DNA of 64,000 bases. It comes from CAZPQN01 sp964588795. Lineage in GTDB: Bacteria > Fidelibacterota > UBA2242. A program made the position numbers and the translations under genes. A model generated the notes under the pieces. That model searched no databases, was not told the DNA's origin, and saw nothing but the letters and a program-made list of their open reading frames with translations. Positions 35,414 to 44,292 of this stretch are shown here, piece by piece; position 1 is the stretch's first letter; every line of letters begins with the position of its first letter. Where the stretch lies: NCBI GenBank assembly GCA_964588795.1, contig CAZPQN010000005.1, positions 1 through 64,000 of the forward strand. The letters run 5' to 3'.

Positions 35414-37819
35414 ATGTTAACTAAAAACTCATTGATCGCCTGGCTGATTTTTACCGGTCTGCTCAGCTTTGGTGGCTGGAATGCCTGTTCACGGGCTTAT
35501 GAACAGTTCAAGCCACCGGAACTGATCGAATTCATCACTATTCCGAGCGGAAAAAGTACCACCATTTATCTTGATGAAGTCTTTTACGCCAGGAAATACC
35601 GACCAGTATTCAATCCCAATGCCTCAATCCAGTTAGTCTATCAGGCGGATTCCAACAAAGTGATTCTGACCCCCATCGAGAGCTTTGCCGGGCTGAGTCT
35701 GATTGAATTCAGCAACGACGACGATAACTACGTTCTGCCGGTAATCGTCAAGGCCAAGATTCCGGTGCTTTTCTCGCATAAACCCCTGAAAGTACCGCAA
35801 CAGATTTTTGTCATGGGCAATTTTAATAACTGGAACCGTACTTCCCTGCCGATGTCAGACGACGACGGCGATGGGGTCTATACCCGCGAAGTCCTGCTGG
35901 ATGACGGAGCCTATGAGTACCAGTTCGTCATTGATAAAACCGAAATCTTCGACCCGGCCAATCCTCTGAAAGTTGATAATGGATTCGGCTACTTCAACTC
36001 GGTCGTCCACGTGGAGGCACCTTACGCCGGATCGATTATTAATCTTTACTATACCCCAATGACGAAGCGGGACACCCTGACACTGACACTCGACGTCACG
36101 GCAGATTCCACCAACTGTAAATTGGTAGCTTTGCTGGATAACCAGCTCTACCCGGCCGAATACTACAAAATTACCAACAATCGGGTCGCGGTTGATCTCC
36201 AACCACTACAGAATGATCCGGCCCTGCACGTGCTCAGGTTAACCATGACCTATAAATTCCAACCCGGTAATGTCGTGACCGTCTGGCTCAAAAAGGGCGC
36301 ACCGCTGGAAAATAAGCATTTCATCTGGAATGATGCCCTCATCTACGCCATTATGATTGATCGTTTTGTCAACGGCGACCGGCGCAATGATCGTCCGATT
36401 GTGCATCCCGAGCTGGATCAACGCGCCAATTTCCAGGGCGGCGATTTCGCTGGCCTCAACCGTATCATCGCCAGCGGTTATTTTGACACTCTGGGAGTAA
36501 ATACCCTTTGGCTCTCTCCGGTCAATCAGACCACTGACAGCGCTTACCGCGAATGGCCCGAGCCGCACCGTTTTTTCTCCGGCTACCACGGCTACTGGCC
36601 AGTACATGAAAAAAGAACCGAACCACGCTTCGGAACGGTTGATGAATTTAAAAAACTAGTGCAAACAGCCCACAAACACAATTTGCTAGTCTTGTTAGAT
36701 TTCATCTCCAATCACGTCCATCGCGAGCACCATTTCTTCCGTGAACATCGCGACTGGTTCGGGCAGCTGGAATTACCGGATGGTAGCCTGAATATCCGGC
36801 GCTGGGACGAATATCGCCTGACCACCTGGTTCGACACTTTCATTCCTTCCTTCGATTTTGAACGATCGGATGCGGCGGTCGAGGTCATGACTGACAACGC
36901 CATCTGGTGGCTGAAGAAGGCCGGATTGGATGGCTTCCGGCATGACGCCGTCAAACATGTCCCGCCTAAATTCTGGAAAACACTGACCAGAAAAATCAAA
37001 ACCCGCCTCAATCCGCACCGGGAGATCAATCTTTACCAGATTGGCGAAACCTTTGGAAGTAACGATCTCATCAAATCCTACGTGAACAACGGAATGCTCG
37101 AATCCCAGTTCAATTTCAATCAGTTTTTCACGGCGCGCCGCGTTTTCGTGGAAGCCAGCGGTGATTTCCGCGACCTGCAGTTATCGCAAAAAAAAGCGCT
37201 GGAGGTTTTCGGTTATAATCACCTGATGGGCAATATCATGGACAGTCACGACCAGGTCCGGATGCTGGCATTCTTTGACGGCGACCTGACCCTCGCTGAT
37301 AATGGCACTGAACGCGCCTGGCGCGAACCCCCGATAACCGTTGACCAGCCGACGGCTTACCAAAAAGCCCTGGTCTATTTAGGCTACCTGCTGACAGTAC
37401 CCGGCGTGCCGGTCATTAACTACGGCGATGAATTCGGTATGACCGGCGCCAACGATCCCGACAACCGGCGCATGATGCGGTTTGGGACGCAGCTCAGCTC
37501 CGCCGAACAAGCTCAACTCGTCCGGGTCACCGAATTAACGCGACTGCGTGCTCGCTTTCCGGCTCTGCGCCGCGGCGATTTTTTAACCCTCTGGTGCGAA
37601 AAGGACATTTTTATTTACAGCCGGGGTGACGCTTTCGACCGCCTGATCGTCGCCCTGAATAAAAGTAGTCAGGAACGTTTTTTGGAAATTACCCTGCCGG
37701 ACTGGTTCAACGCTCAATCATTGCACGGCTTAAATGAGGCTAGGCGGCCGATGCTGAACGCCGGCAATTGCCGGTTCGAGCTACCCGCGTATTCTGTCCA
37801 AATCTGGAAAGTACAGTGA
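35414..37819 (+). CDS. Exported GH13 alpha-amylase/cyclomaltodextrinase-like enzyme with CBM48-type domain
   Basis: An 801-residue GH13 enzyme: N-terminal signal or anchor (NSLIAWLIFTGLLSFGGWNA), a strand-rich region, a CBM48/AMPK-type starch-binding domain (about 115-205, VMGNFNNWNRTSLPM) and the catalytic barrel. Catalytic residues are Asp511 (GLDGFRHDAVKH), Glu545 (QIGETFG) and Asp613 (DSHDQ). It would hydrolyse alpha-1,4 bonds of maltodextrins. The ATG at 35414 has GAGG 5 bases upstream; an upstream GTG at 35390 lacks a good site. It follows the pullulanase by 28 bases, so the two act as a pair. Confidence 0.9.
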   Translation: MLTKNSLIAWLIFTGLLSFGGWNACSRAYEQFKPPELIEFITIPSGKSTTIYLDEVFYARKYRPVFNPNASIQLVYQADSNKVILTPIESFAGLSLIEFSNDDDNYVLPVIVKAKIPVLFSHKPLKVPQQIFVMGNFNNWNRTSLPMSDDDGDGVYTREVLLDDGAYEYQFVIDKTEIFDPANPLKVDNGFGYFNSVVHVEAPYAGSIINLYYTPMTKRDTLTLTLDVTADSTNCKLVALLDNQLYPAEYYKITNNRVAVDLQPLQNDPALHVLRLTMTYKFQPGNVVTVWLKKGAPLENKHFIWNDALIYAIMIDRFVNGDRRNDRPIVHPELDQRANFQGGDFAGLNRIIASGYFDTLGVNTLWLSPVNQTTDSAYREWPEPHRFFSGYHGYWPVHEKRTEPRFGTVDEFKKLVQTAHKHNLLVLLDFISNHVHREHHFFREHRDWFGQLELPDGSLNIRRWDEYRLTTWFDTFIPSFDFERSDAAVEVMTDNAIWWLKKAGLDGFRHDAVKHVPPKFWKTLTRKIKTRLNPHREINLYQIGETFGSNDLIKSYVNNGMLESQFNFNQFFTARRVFVEASGDFRDLQLSQKKALEVFGYNHLMGNIMDSHDQVRMLAFFDGDLTLADNGTERAWREPPITVDQPTAYQKALVYLGYLLTVPGVPVINYGDEFGMTGANDPDNRRMMRFGTQLSSAEQAQLVRVTELTRLRARFPALRRGDFLTLWCEKDIFIYSRGDAFDRLIVALNKSSQERFLEITLPDWFNAQSLHGLNEARRPMLNAGNCRFELPAYSVQIWKVQ

Positions 37820-39492
37820 AAAGCAGATGCTCATTAATGCTCTTTCTTGCAGGGCCGGCTTTAGTCTTGGCCCAATTTACGACCATTAATTGGTCGGAGA
37901 TCAGCGGTAATTTCACCCTTCCGGCTAATGTGCGGTTGTTCAAAGGCGAGCGGCTGAATCCCTCGCCGCTGAAAATCTATTACTTCAGCGTAGACCTGAA
38001 CGATAACCGATTAGCGGTACGACCTTATCTCACCACCGCGCCCGCGCCCCTGACTACTCTGACCACGCGCTTTGGATCTGTGGCGGCGGTCAACGGCGGA
38101 TTTTTCAGTGGGACTACTGCGGTCTCGGCGGTTGTCTATCCTGGAGAAGTCAAAGCGCAGAACATCGCGGCAGTCACCCGCAACAGCCAGTCATATCCGG
38201 TCGTCAGGAGTTTTTTTAGTTTGGATACGACTTTTCAACCAGCGGTCAGCTGGATTTACCACTTCGGTAATACTATTGAATCAATCTACGGCTACCCCGC
38301 CCCATTGGCCTACCTTTACAATGATCCGACTCCCAGGTCAGCTCCATCGCCAACCGGAGGAACGCCGTTGTCAGACCTGTTAACCGGAATTGGCGGTGCT
38401 CCCACCTTACTGAAAAATGGTCAAACGTACATTACTTATAACGAAGAACTCATGTGGGGTTCAGGTGTAGGTTTATCCAATAACGATCCTCGCACCGCGG
38501 TGGGTTATACTGCTGATCGCCAGGTTATTCTGCTGGTAGCGGACGGCCGGCAGGCAGGATTCAGTGATGGCGTTAGTCTTCCGGAACTGGCCGAAATCAT
38601 GGCCAGCCTCGGCTGTGTGGAAGCAATGAATTTGGATGGTGGCGGCTCGACGCAAATGGCGGTCGGTAACCAGTATGTCAATTCGCCTTCGGAGATGCGT
38701 TCAATTCCCAGCCTGTTAGCTATTGTCCCACGCGACTCGGTACGCCGGCCTGTCAGTCAAAGCCATTCCGTCATCCTTGATACCGGCGATCCGGCTTGTC
38801 AGCTACTCGGCAGCGGCTGGTTTGCGAGTGCCAATGCTGGTTATTACGGAACGACTCCGGCCATGCTGAACACCATCGGCAATGGCGACAAACAGGCGAT
38901 TTTCAATACCTCCCTCGAAAGATCGACGCTCTGCCAGGTATATGTCTGGTGGGTAGCCGCTTCCAATCGTTGTAAGAATACGCCGATAGTAGTCGTCCAC
39001 GCCTCGGGACGCGACACGATACGCGTTGACCAAACCCAGCATCACGCCCAGTGGGTGTCGGTCGGAACATATCTTTTTGGGAATGATCCGGAACATAAAG
39101 TGATCATCTCCAATGCGGGTACGATCGGCACCTATATTGTAGCTGATGCCATCAAACTGACCAGCTCTGAAGCAATCCAAATCACTAGCATTAAAAAATC
39201 GGACAAACCGGATCAGATTGAGCCTGAACTACTTGTTTTGGCTCAAAATTATCCCAATCCTTTCAACCACACGACTCGAATCGAATTTCAGCTCCGACAG
39301 CAATCCGTGGTGAGTTTGCAGGTTTTCGATATTCATGGACATCAGGTAAGCACTCCAATTCACAATCGGCTCTATTCTGCCGGACGCCACGCCGCCGTCA
39401 TCGATGGCAACGATTTGACCAGTGGTGTTTATTTCTACCGCCTGGAGGCCGGGCAATCTGCCAGTTTACGCAAAATGATACATCTGAAATAA
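37816..39492 (+). CDS. T9SS-sorted phosphodiester glycosidase (NAGPA domain) with golvesin-like domain
   Basis: A 558-residue secreted protein. Signal peptide CSLMLFLAGPALVLA is followed by an NAGPA phosphodiester-glycosidase domain (about 30-300, AAVNGGFFSG, LVADGRQAGFSDGVSL and the hallmark MNLDGGGSTQMAV), a golvesin C-terminal-like beta domain (about 310-460, SGWFASANAGYYG, TLCQVYVWWVAA) and a T9SS type-A sorting domain (475-558, LAQNYPNPFNHTTRIEF ... LRKMIHLK). The start is a GTG at 37816 overlapping the preceding stop (GTGA). Its substrate is unclear; NAGPA enzymes remove sugars linked through phosphodiesters or act on exopolysaccharide. Confidence 0.88.
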   Translation: MKSRCSLMLFLAGPALVLAQFTTINWSEISGNFTLPANVRLFKGERLNPSPLKIYYFSVDLNDNRLAVRPYLTTAPAPLTTLTTRFGSVAAVNGGFFSGTTAVSAVVYPGEVKAQNIAAVTRNSQSYPVVRSFFSLDTTFQPAVSWIYHFGNTIESIYGYPAPLAYLYNDPTPRSAPSPTGGTPLSDLLTGIGGAPTLLKNGQTYITYNEELMWGSGVGLSNNDPRTAVGYTADRQVILLVADGRQAGFSDGVSLPELAEIMASLGCVEAMNLDGGGSTQMAVGNQYVNSPSEMRSIPSLLAIVPRDSVRRPVSQSHSVILDTGDPACQLLGSGWFASANAGYYGTTPAMLNTIGNGDKQAIFNTSLERSTLCQVYVWWVAASNRCKNTPIVVVHASGRDTIRVDQTQHHAQWVSVGTYLFGNDPEHKVIISNAGTIGTYIVADAIKLTSSEAIQITSIKKSDKPDQIEPELLVLAQNYPNPFNHTTRIEFQLRQQSVVSLQVFDIHGHQVSTPIHNRLYSAGRHAAVIDGNDLTSGVYFYRLEAGQSASLRKMIHLK

Positions 39493-39504
39493 TCCGGAGA
39501 AAAA

Positions 39505-40872
39505 TTGAAGTCAGAATCAATAATCAGCGTCAGCAGAGCAGGACAATTGTATCGCCAATTGGGTAAAGAGTTTATCGTTATAAAAAATCCGGAATATATT
39601 CATCCGTCTTTTGAAATTTGCCCGCTGGCTCCGCGGATAACCGCACCTGTACCGAAGTTGAGCGCGGCGGTTATGGATATGGATGGTACAACCACCACCA
39701 CGGAATTTCTCTGCATCAGCTCCCTCGAAAAAATGGTGCGACTGATTACCAATCGTCCCGAGAAAAGCACCTGGGCGGGACTCGATCCGGTGACCGACTA
39801 TCCGTTTATCATCGGCAACAGTACTACCAAACATGTCGAATTCCTGGTGAAAAAATTCCTGAACGCTATTCAACCGGAAGCCTTGAAGCAGGCCTATTTC
39901 CAAGCCGCTTTGTGGACTCTAACCTACGGCCAGGATGAAGAACGCCGTCGTGCGGTGATTGATAATCTGGTCAATTTAGGTTGTCAGGGACTGCTTTCCG
40001 ACCAAGCGGTTCAAGCCTTTTTAAAAGAGAAAAAAAACGACTCGTCCCGGCTATCTGCCTTAGTAACCACCTGCCGTGAGAAGTACGGAGCGGATTTCCG
40101 CATGGCCACAACGACCGACTTCGTCCGTGCGGGAATAGACATCTATTACCAGTGCTACCATCAGATTCTCGACCAAATCAAATGCGGAAACAGCGCGGAA
40201 CTTACTCTACGGTATGCGAGCGATTCTGCGAAAAATCTGATTGAGCCAATGCCCGGGATTGGCGAATTTTTAGCGCTCGTCAAGGGTTGGCTGAATACTT
40301 CCATCCGCGACCTGGTACCCGGGTTGCGCAAATATTTGGCACAAACCAATCCCCGGGCTCACGTACCGGATGATATTGAACAGCGCCTCACTGCACTGGG
40401 ACGGTACTTCGCGCGGCATCCGCTCAAAATCGCGGTGGTCACCTCTTCAATTTTCTATGAAGCCGATGTGGTCATGACCGAAGTCATGCGGATTCTGCGC
40501 CAGCAAATAAATACCTGGCCGATTGACGACACACAAAAGGCACTGCTCCGCGATAAATTCAGCGATTATCGCCAGGTCTATGACGCCGTCGTCACTGCTA
40601 GTGATTCCAGTGAAATTCGCTTAAAACCGCATCGCGATTTATACAGCCTTGCCCTGCACCGCTTGGGAATTCCGAAAACGAAATTCAATCAGGTCATCGG
40701 CTTTGAAGACAGCACCAGCGGCACCATTGCAATCCGGGCGGCGGGGATTGGTTTGTGTATCGCCGTGCCCTTCGCGGCGACGAAACATCACGATTTGCGG
40801 GCGGCGGCATTCACCGTGCCCGCCGGTTTACCGGAAGTGCTTCTGTCGCGGGAGCTGTTTCTCCGTAGATAA
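39505..40872 (+). CDS. Large HAD-superfamily hydrolase (beta-phosphoglucomutase-like)
   Basis: A 455-residue HAD enzyme, about twice the usual 220. Motif I is DMDGT (Asp58, Asp60); motif III and IV are visible as EIRLKPHRDLYSLAL and VIGFEDSTSG, in the beta-phosphoglucomutase/phosphatase subfamily order; motif II is probably VVTSSIF. About 250 residues lie between motifs I and II, an unusually long insertion that includes FRMATTTDFVRAGIDIYYQCY and an entire helical block. It starts at TTG with GGAGA 4 bases upstream. Within the glycan block it may act on sugar phosphates. Substrate unknown. Confidence 0.8.
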   Translation: MKSESIISVSRAGQLYRQLGKEFIVIKNPEYIHPSFEICPLAPRITAPVPKLSAAVMDMDGTTTTTEFLCISSLEKMVRLITNRPEKSTWAGLDPVTDYPFIIGNSTTKHVEFLVKKFLNAIQPEALKQAYFQAALWTLTYGQDEERRRAVIDNLVNLGCQGLLSDQAVQAFLKEKKNDSSRLSALVTTCREKYGADFRMATTTDFVRAGIDIYYQCYHQILDQIKCGNSAELTLRYASDSAKNLIEPMPGIGEFLALVKGWLNTSIRDLVPGLRKYLAQTNPRAHVPDDIEQRLTALGRYFARHPLKIAVVTSSIFYEADVVMTEVMRILRQQINTWPIDDTQKALLRDKFSDYRQVYDAVVTASDSSEIRLKPHRDLYSLALHRLGIPKTKFNQVIGFEDSTSGTIAIRAAGIGLCIAVPFAATKHHDLRAAAFTVPAGLPEVLLSRELFLRR

Positions 40873-40940
40873 TTTTATCTGCCGATTCACTCATGCATTA
40901 CCCGCATTTACAATAAATAATTTGACCGCAGGATCTCCGA

Positions 40941-43727
40941 ATGAATCAGAAAAAATACCAGTTTCATGTTATCTCCAATACGCACTGGGATCGGGAATGG
41001 CGCTATCCGTTTCAGCGCAACCGCCAGCAGCTCGTGGCAATGATGGATCAGCTGCTCAAAATCCTTGCCGAAGAACCGGAATATTCTGCTTTTCATCTCG
41101 ATAGCCAGGCCGTTGTCCTGCACGACTATTTGGAAATACGACCCCAGAACAGACCCCTTTTAGAGAAGTATATCACCGAAAAACGTATCTTCGCGGGCCC
41201 CTGGTACATTTTGCCGGAAGAATTCCAGGTCGGTGGTGAAAATCTCATCCGCAACTTGTTGCTCGGCCATCGTACGGCGGCTGAGTTCGGCCACGTCATG
41301 AAAGTCGGTTACTCGCCCTTCTCCTGGGGACAGATTTCCCAGTTGCCGCAGATTTACCGCGAGTTCGGCATTGAAGTGGTCATGTTTTACCGCGGCATCA
41401 ATAGTCTCGACAGCCCCAAGGCGGAATTCATCTGGGAGGGGGCCGATGGCACGCGGGTCCTGGCTTCACGTTTTTCCACAATGCCGCGCTACAATTTCTA
41501 TTTTTACATCTACCGTCCCGTCGTGCATAACGCTCAAGTCAGTGACCTTGCCTACAAATGGGAACGCGGCGGTTTGCCTCTGCATTTCTGTGACGCTGAT
41601 TTATTGGGCGAGGACTATCACATTGTGGAACCACAGGATACATATTATCCCGAAAACCTGCAACCAGCCGCCGAAGCTCTGATCCGCGAACAGATTGACG
41701 ATTTTACTACACCGCATATTTTCTGGGCCGAAGGGCACGACAGCAGTGGTCCCAACCGCAAGACCGTTCGGATTATTCGCGACCTCAATGAACTGCTCAA
41801 GCAGGGTAGGGTCCTGCACAGCGATCTTGAGCAATACGCCGCAGGCTTGCTAAAAGACACCGACCCGTCCAAATTGAAAGTCGTGACGGGCGAACGACGC
41901 AGTACGCAATACGATCGGCGTTCCGGCAACCTGTACGGCTACACGACTTCGGCCCGGATGGACATCAAAATCAGCAATTTCATCAGCGAAAAGTGGTTAC
42001 AGTATTATGCCGAACCCTGGAACGTAATCGCTGGTCTCCTGGGTTTGGATATTAGTGACCGGTACCTCGAGATTGCCTGGCAACTGTTGATTCAAAACTC
42101 GGCGCATGATTCTATCGGCGGGTGCAGTATCGACGCGGTGCATCAGGATATGTTCAGTCGCTACCAACAGGTGCGCGAAATAGCTCAGGGATTATTGTGC
42201 CGCGCCGTTGCTCATCTCGCCTCACATATCAATTTAAGTCAGGCGGCGCCCGAAAGTATGCACTGCGTAGTACTAAATCCGCTACCCTATAAAAGGGATG
42301 CCATCTGCGAAGCATATCTCGACGTCCCTGAAGAAATGGATCAGGGCGGGATCGCTCTTCGCGATGGTAACCTCGACGTCCCGCTTCAGATCTGCGATCA
42401 ACAAGTGGTTCAGCCCGTAGTTGAGCAGCTTATTGACCGTCCACTCTATATCGCCATGCGGCGCTATCACTGTTTCTTCGACTTGCGAGAAATTCCGGCA
42501 CTTGGCATTAAAACCTTGCAGCTGCAACCATCGCCTTACATACAACAAAATCCTGAACCAATCGGGACAATCATCGAAAACTTACCAGTGCTGGAAAATA
42601 CTTATTTACGGGTTTCGATCCGGAAGAATGGAACCCTGGACATTCTCGACAAAGATAGTGGTCAGGTCTTTCATAATTTGGCTTATTTCCTGAGTGAAGG
42701 CGAAAGCGGACACGCCTGGATCCACACGCCGGTTGCGCCTGTTCTGACCACACAATCCGCCGAGCCCCGAATCTCTCTGACGATCAAAGGCCCGTTGCTG
42801 GCAGTGGTGACAATCGAACATCAGTTCGAAGTTCCAGTTGGGCTGGATGCGGAGAAAAAAACTCGAATCGGCAAAGTCAGCCTGCCGATCCGTCTCGAGG
42901 TTATCTTGACCCGTACAGCCCGCCGCGTGGAGTTCCGGATTACCCTGAATAATTGCGCTGAAAGTCATCGCCTGCGCATTATGTTCCCTACCGGTATCCG
43001 GGCGGCATATTCCTGGGCCGAAGGTCAGTTCGATGTCGTGCGCCGCTCTACCGCGCGCCCTGTCACTGACGACTGGGTAGAACAACCGATGTACGATTTT
43101 CCCTTGCACCATTTTGTGGATCTCTCTAATGAAAAGAGCGGTGCGGCGGTGATCGTCGCCGGCTTGAAAGAATACGAAATTCTTCCGGATTGTGAAACCA
43201 TCGCGCTGACTCTCCTACGCGGCTTTGAGTACCGGATTCAACCCAGTTCCCTGCAGGACTTCAGTCACGAGAAAGGTTCTCAGTGCTTGGGTCAGCATAC
43301 CTTTCGTTTGGCGTTCTATCCTCACACCGGCAACTGGCGTGAGGGCAATGTCTTTCGCGAAGCGCAGGATTTTAACTACGAGTGCCGCCTTTTCCAGATG
43401 GGACGCGCGACCGGTTCGCTGGATTCGACAACATCCTTTTTCTCCATCGAGCCGACCGATCTGATCCTGAGTGCTATTAAAAAACCGGAGCAGTTTGCTT
43501 CCGGCACCCTGGTTCTCCGCCTGTTTAATCCGACCGATCAACCTTGTCAGGGCATCATCCGCACCCTATTTAACCTCAAATCCGTAACACAGCTGACTCT
43601 CGAGGAATTGGCACTGACGAATCTGCCATTATATGACCGACATACTTTGCATCTGCAAGTAGCACCGAAGAAAATTTTGACCTTAAGACTGGAATGCGAA
43701 TGCCCGGCCTTTTCAACGTGCCGATAA
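40941..43727 (+). CDS. GH38-family alpha-mannosidase-like protein lacking the usual nucleophile
   Basis: A 928-residue protein with the GH38 mannosidase architecture: catalytic domain (1-280), three-helix bundle (about 310-410) and beta-sandwich C-terminal half. The zinc ligands His15 and Asp17 (HWDREW) and the helix-bundle His in NSAHDSIGGCSID are present. The position of the nucleophile and zinc ligand, Asp in the family's PDSFGQ/IDPFGH stretch, is Phe127 (GYSPFSWGQISQLPQI). The general acid region reads WAEGHDSSGPN rather than the usual NDH-type motif. Without that Asp a standard retaining mechanism is impossible, so activity or substrate may differ. It is last in the glycan block. Confidence 0.85.
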   Translation: MNQKKYQFHVISNTHWDREWRYPFQRNRQQLVAMMDQLLKILAEEPEYSAFHLDSQAVVLHDYLEIRPQNRPLLEKYITEKRIFAGPWYILPEEFQVGGENLIRNLLLGHRTAAEFGHVMKVGYSPFSWGQISQLPQIYREFGIEVVMFYRGINSLDSPKAEFIWEGADGTRVLASRFSTMPRYNFYFYIYRPVVHNAQVSDLAYKWERGGLPLHFCDADLLGEDYHIVEPQDTYYPENLQPAAEALIREQIDDFTTPHIFWAEGHDSSGPNRKTVRIIRDLNELLKQGRVLHSDLEQYAAGLLKDTDPSKLKVVTGERRSTQYDRRSGNLYGYTTSARMDIKISNFISEKWLQYYAEPWNVIAGLLGLDISDRYLEIAWQLLIQNSAHDSIGGCSIDAVHQDMFSRYQQVREIAQGLLCRAVAHLASHINLSQAAPESMHCVVLNPLPYKRDAICEAYLDVPEEMDQGGIALRDGNLDVPLQICDQQVVQPVVEQLIDRPLYIAMRRYHCFFDLREIPALGIKTLQLQPSPYIQQNPEPIGTIIENLPVLENTYLRVSIRKNGTLDILDKDSGQVFHNLAYFLSEGESGHAWIHTPVAPVLTTQSAEPRISLTIKGPLLAVVTIEHQFEVPVGLDAEKKTRIGKVSLPIRLEVILTRTARRVEFRITLNNCAESHRLRIMFPTGIRAAYSWAEGQFDVVRRSTARPVTDDWVEQPMYDFPLHHFVDLSNEKSGAAVIVAGLKEYEILPDCETIALTLLRGFEYRIQPSSLQDFSHEKGSQCLGQHTFRLAFYPHTGNWREGNVFREAQDFNYECRLFQMGRATGSLDSTTSFFSIEPTDLILSAIKKPEQFASGTLVLRLFNPTDQPCQGIIRTLFNLKSVTQLTLEELALTNLPLYDRHTLHLQVAPKKILTLRLECECPAFSTCR

Positions 43728-43743
43728 GCAAAATCCTGCGCGC

Positions 43744-44292
43744 TTATTTTTCGAAATTGTAATGCCGGATTTCCGCCAGCGGACGGCGGGGACGGGGATT
43801 GCCGGAAGGATTGGCTGGATAACCTAAGCTGAGCAGAATATCAATTGTGGTCGCCTTAGGCAGATTCAGTGCTTTCCCGACAGCACGCCGGTTGAACCAA
43901 CCCAACCAGCAGGTACCCAATCCCAATTCTGCCGCTTGCAGGATAAAGTGTTCACAGGCAATGCCGAGATCAATCAGGCTATACTGGATTTTGCGAAAAA
44001 AACCACCAACCTTAACCTTATAAGAGCGCTGGTCGGTAACTACCACGATTAAAACCGGTGCCTCTGCGGCAAACCGGTTTGATGAGTAGATGCCACTGAA
44101 AGCCGCTTCGCAAACCCGGAGACGGATTTCCGGATCATCCAGAACGATGAAATACCACGGCTGGGCGTTACAGGCGGAGGGCGCAAGGCGTGCCGCTTCC
44201 AAACATCTATCAATTAGTTCACGCGGTACAGGGCTTTTCTGATAATGGCGCACACTCCGCCGCTGTCTGACTAATTCCAGGAAATTCATCAT
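43744..44292 (-). CDS. Nitroreductase-family flavoprotein
   Basis: A 182-residue FMN-dependent nitroreductase-fold protein: RQRRSVRHYQKSPVPRELID, RLAPSACNAQPWYFIVLDD (FMN-binding), ILQAAELGLGTCWLGWFN and DILLSLGYPAN. Family members reduce nitro compounds, quinones or flavins with NAD(P)H; the physiological substrate cannot be told. The start overlaps the recN stop by one base (TAATG), so it is read from the recN transcript. It is the last gene of the long minus-strand block. Confidence 0.93.
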   Translation of the reverse strand: MMNFLELVRQRRSVRHYQKSPVPRELIDRCLEAARLAPSACNAQPWYFIVLDDPEIRLRVCEAAFSGIYSSNRFAAEAPVLIVVVTDQRSYKVKVGGFFRKIQYSLIDLGIACEHFILQAAELGLGTCWLGWFNRRAVGKALNLPKATTIDILLSLGYPANPSGNPRPRRPLAEIRHYNFEK

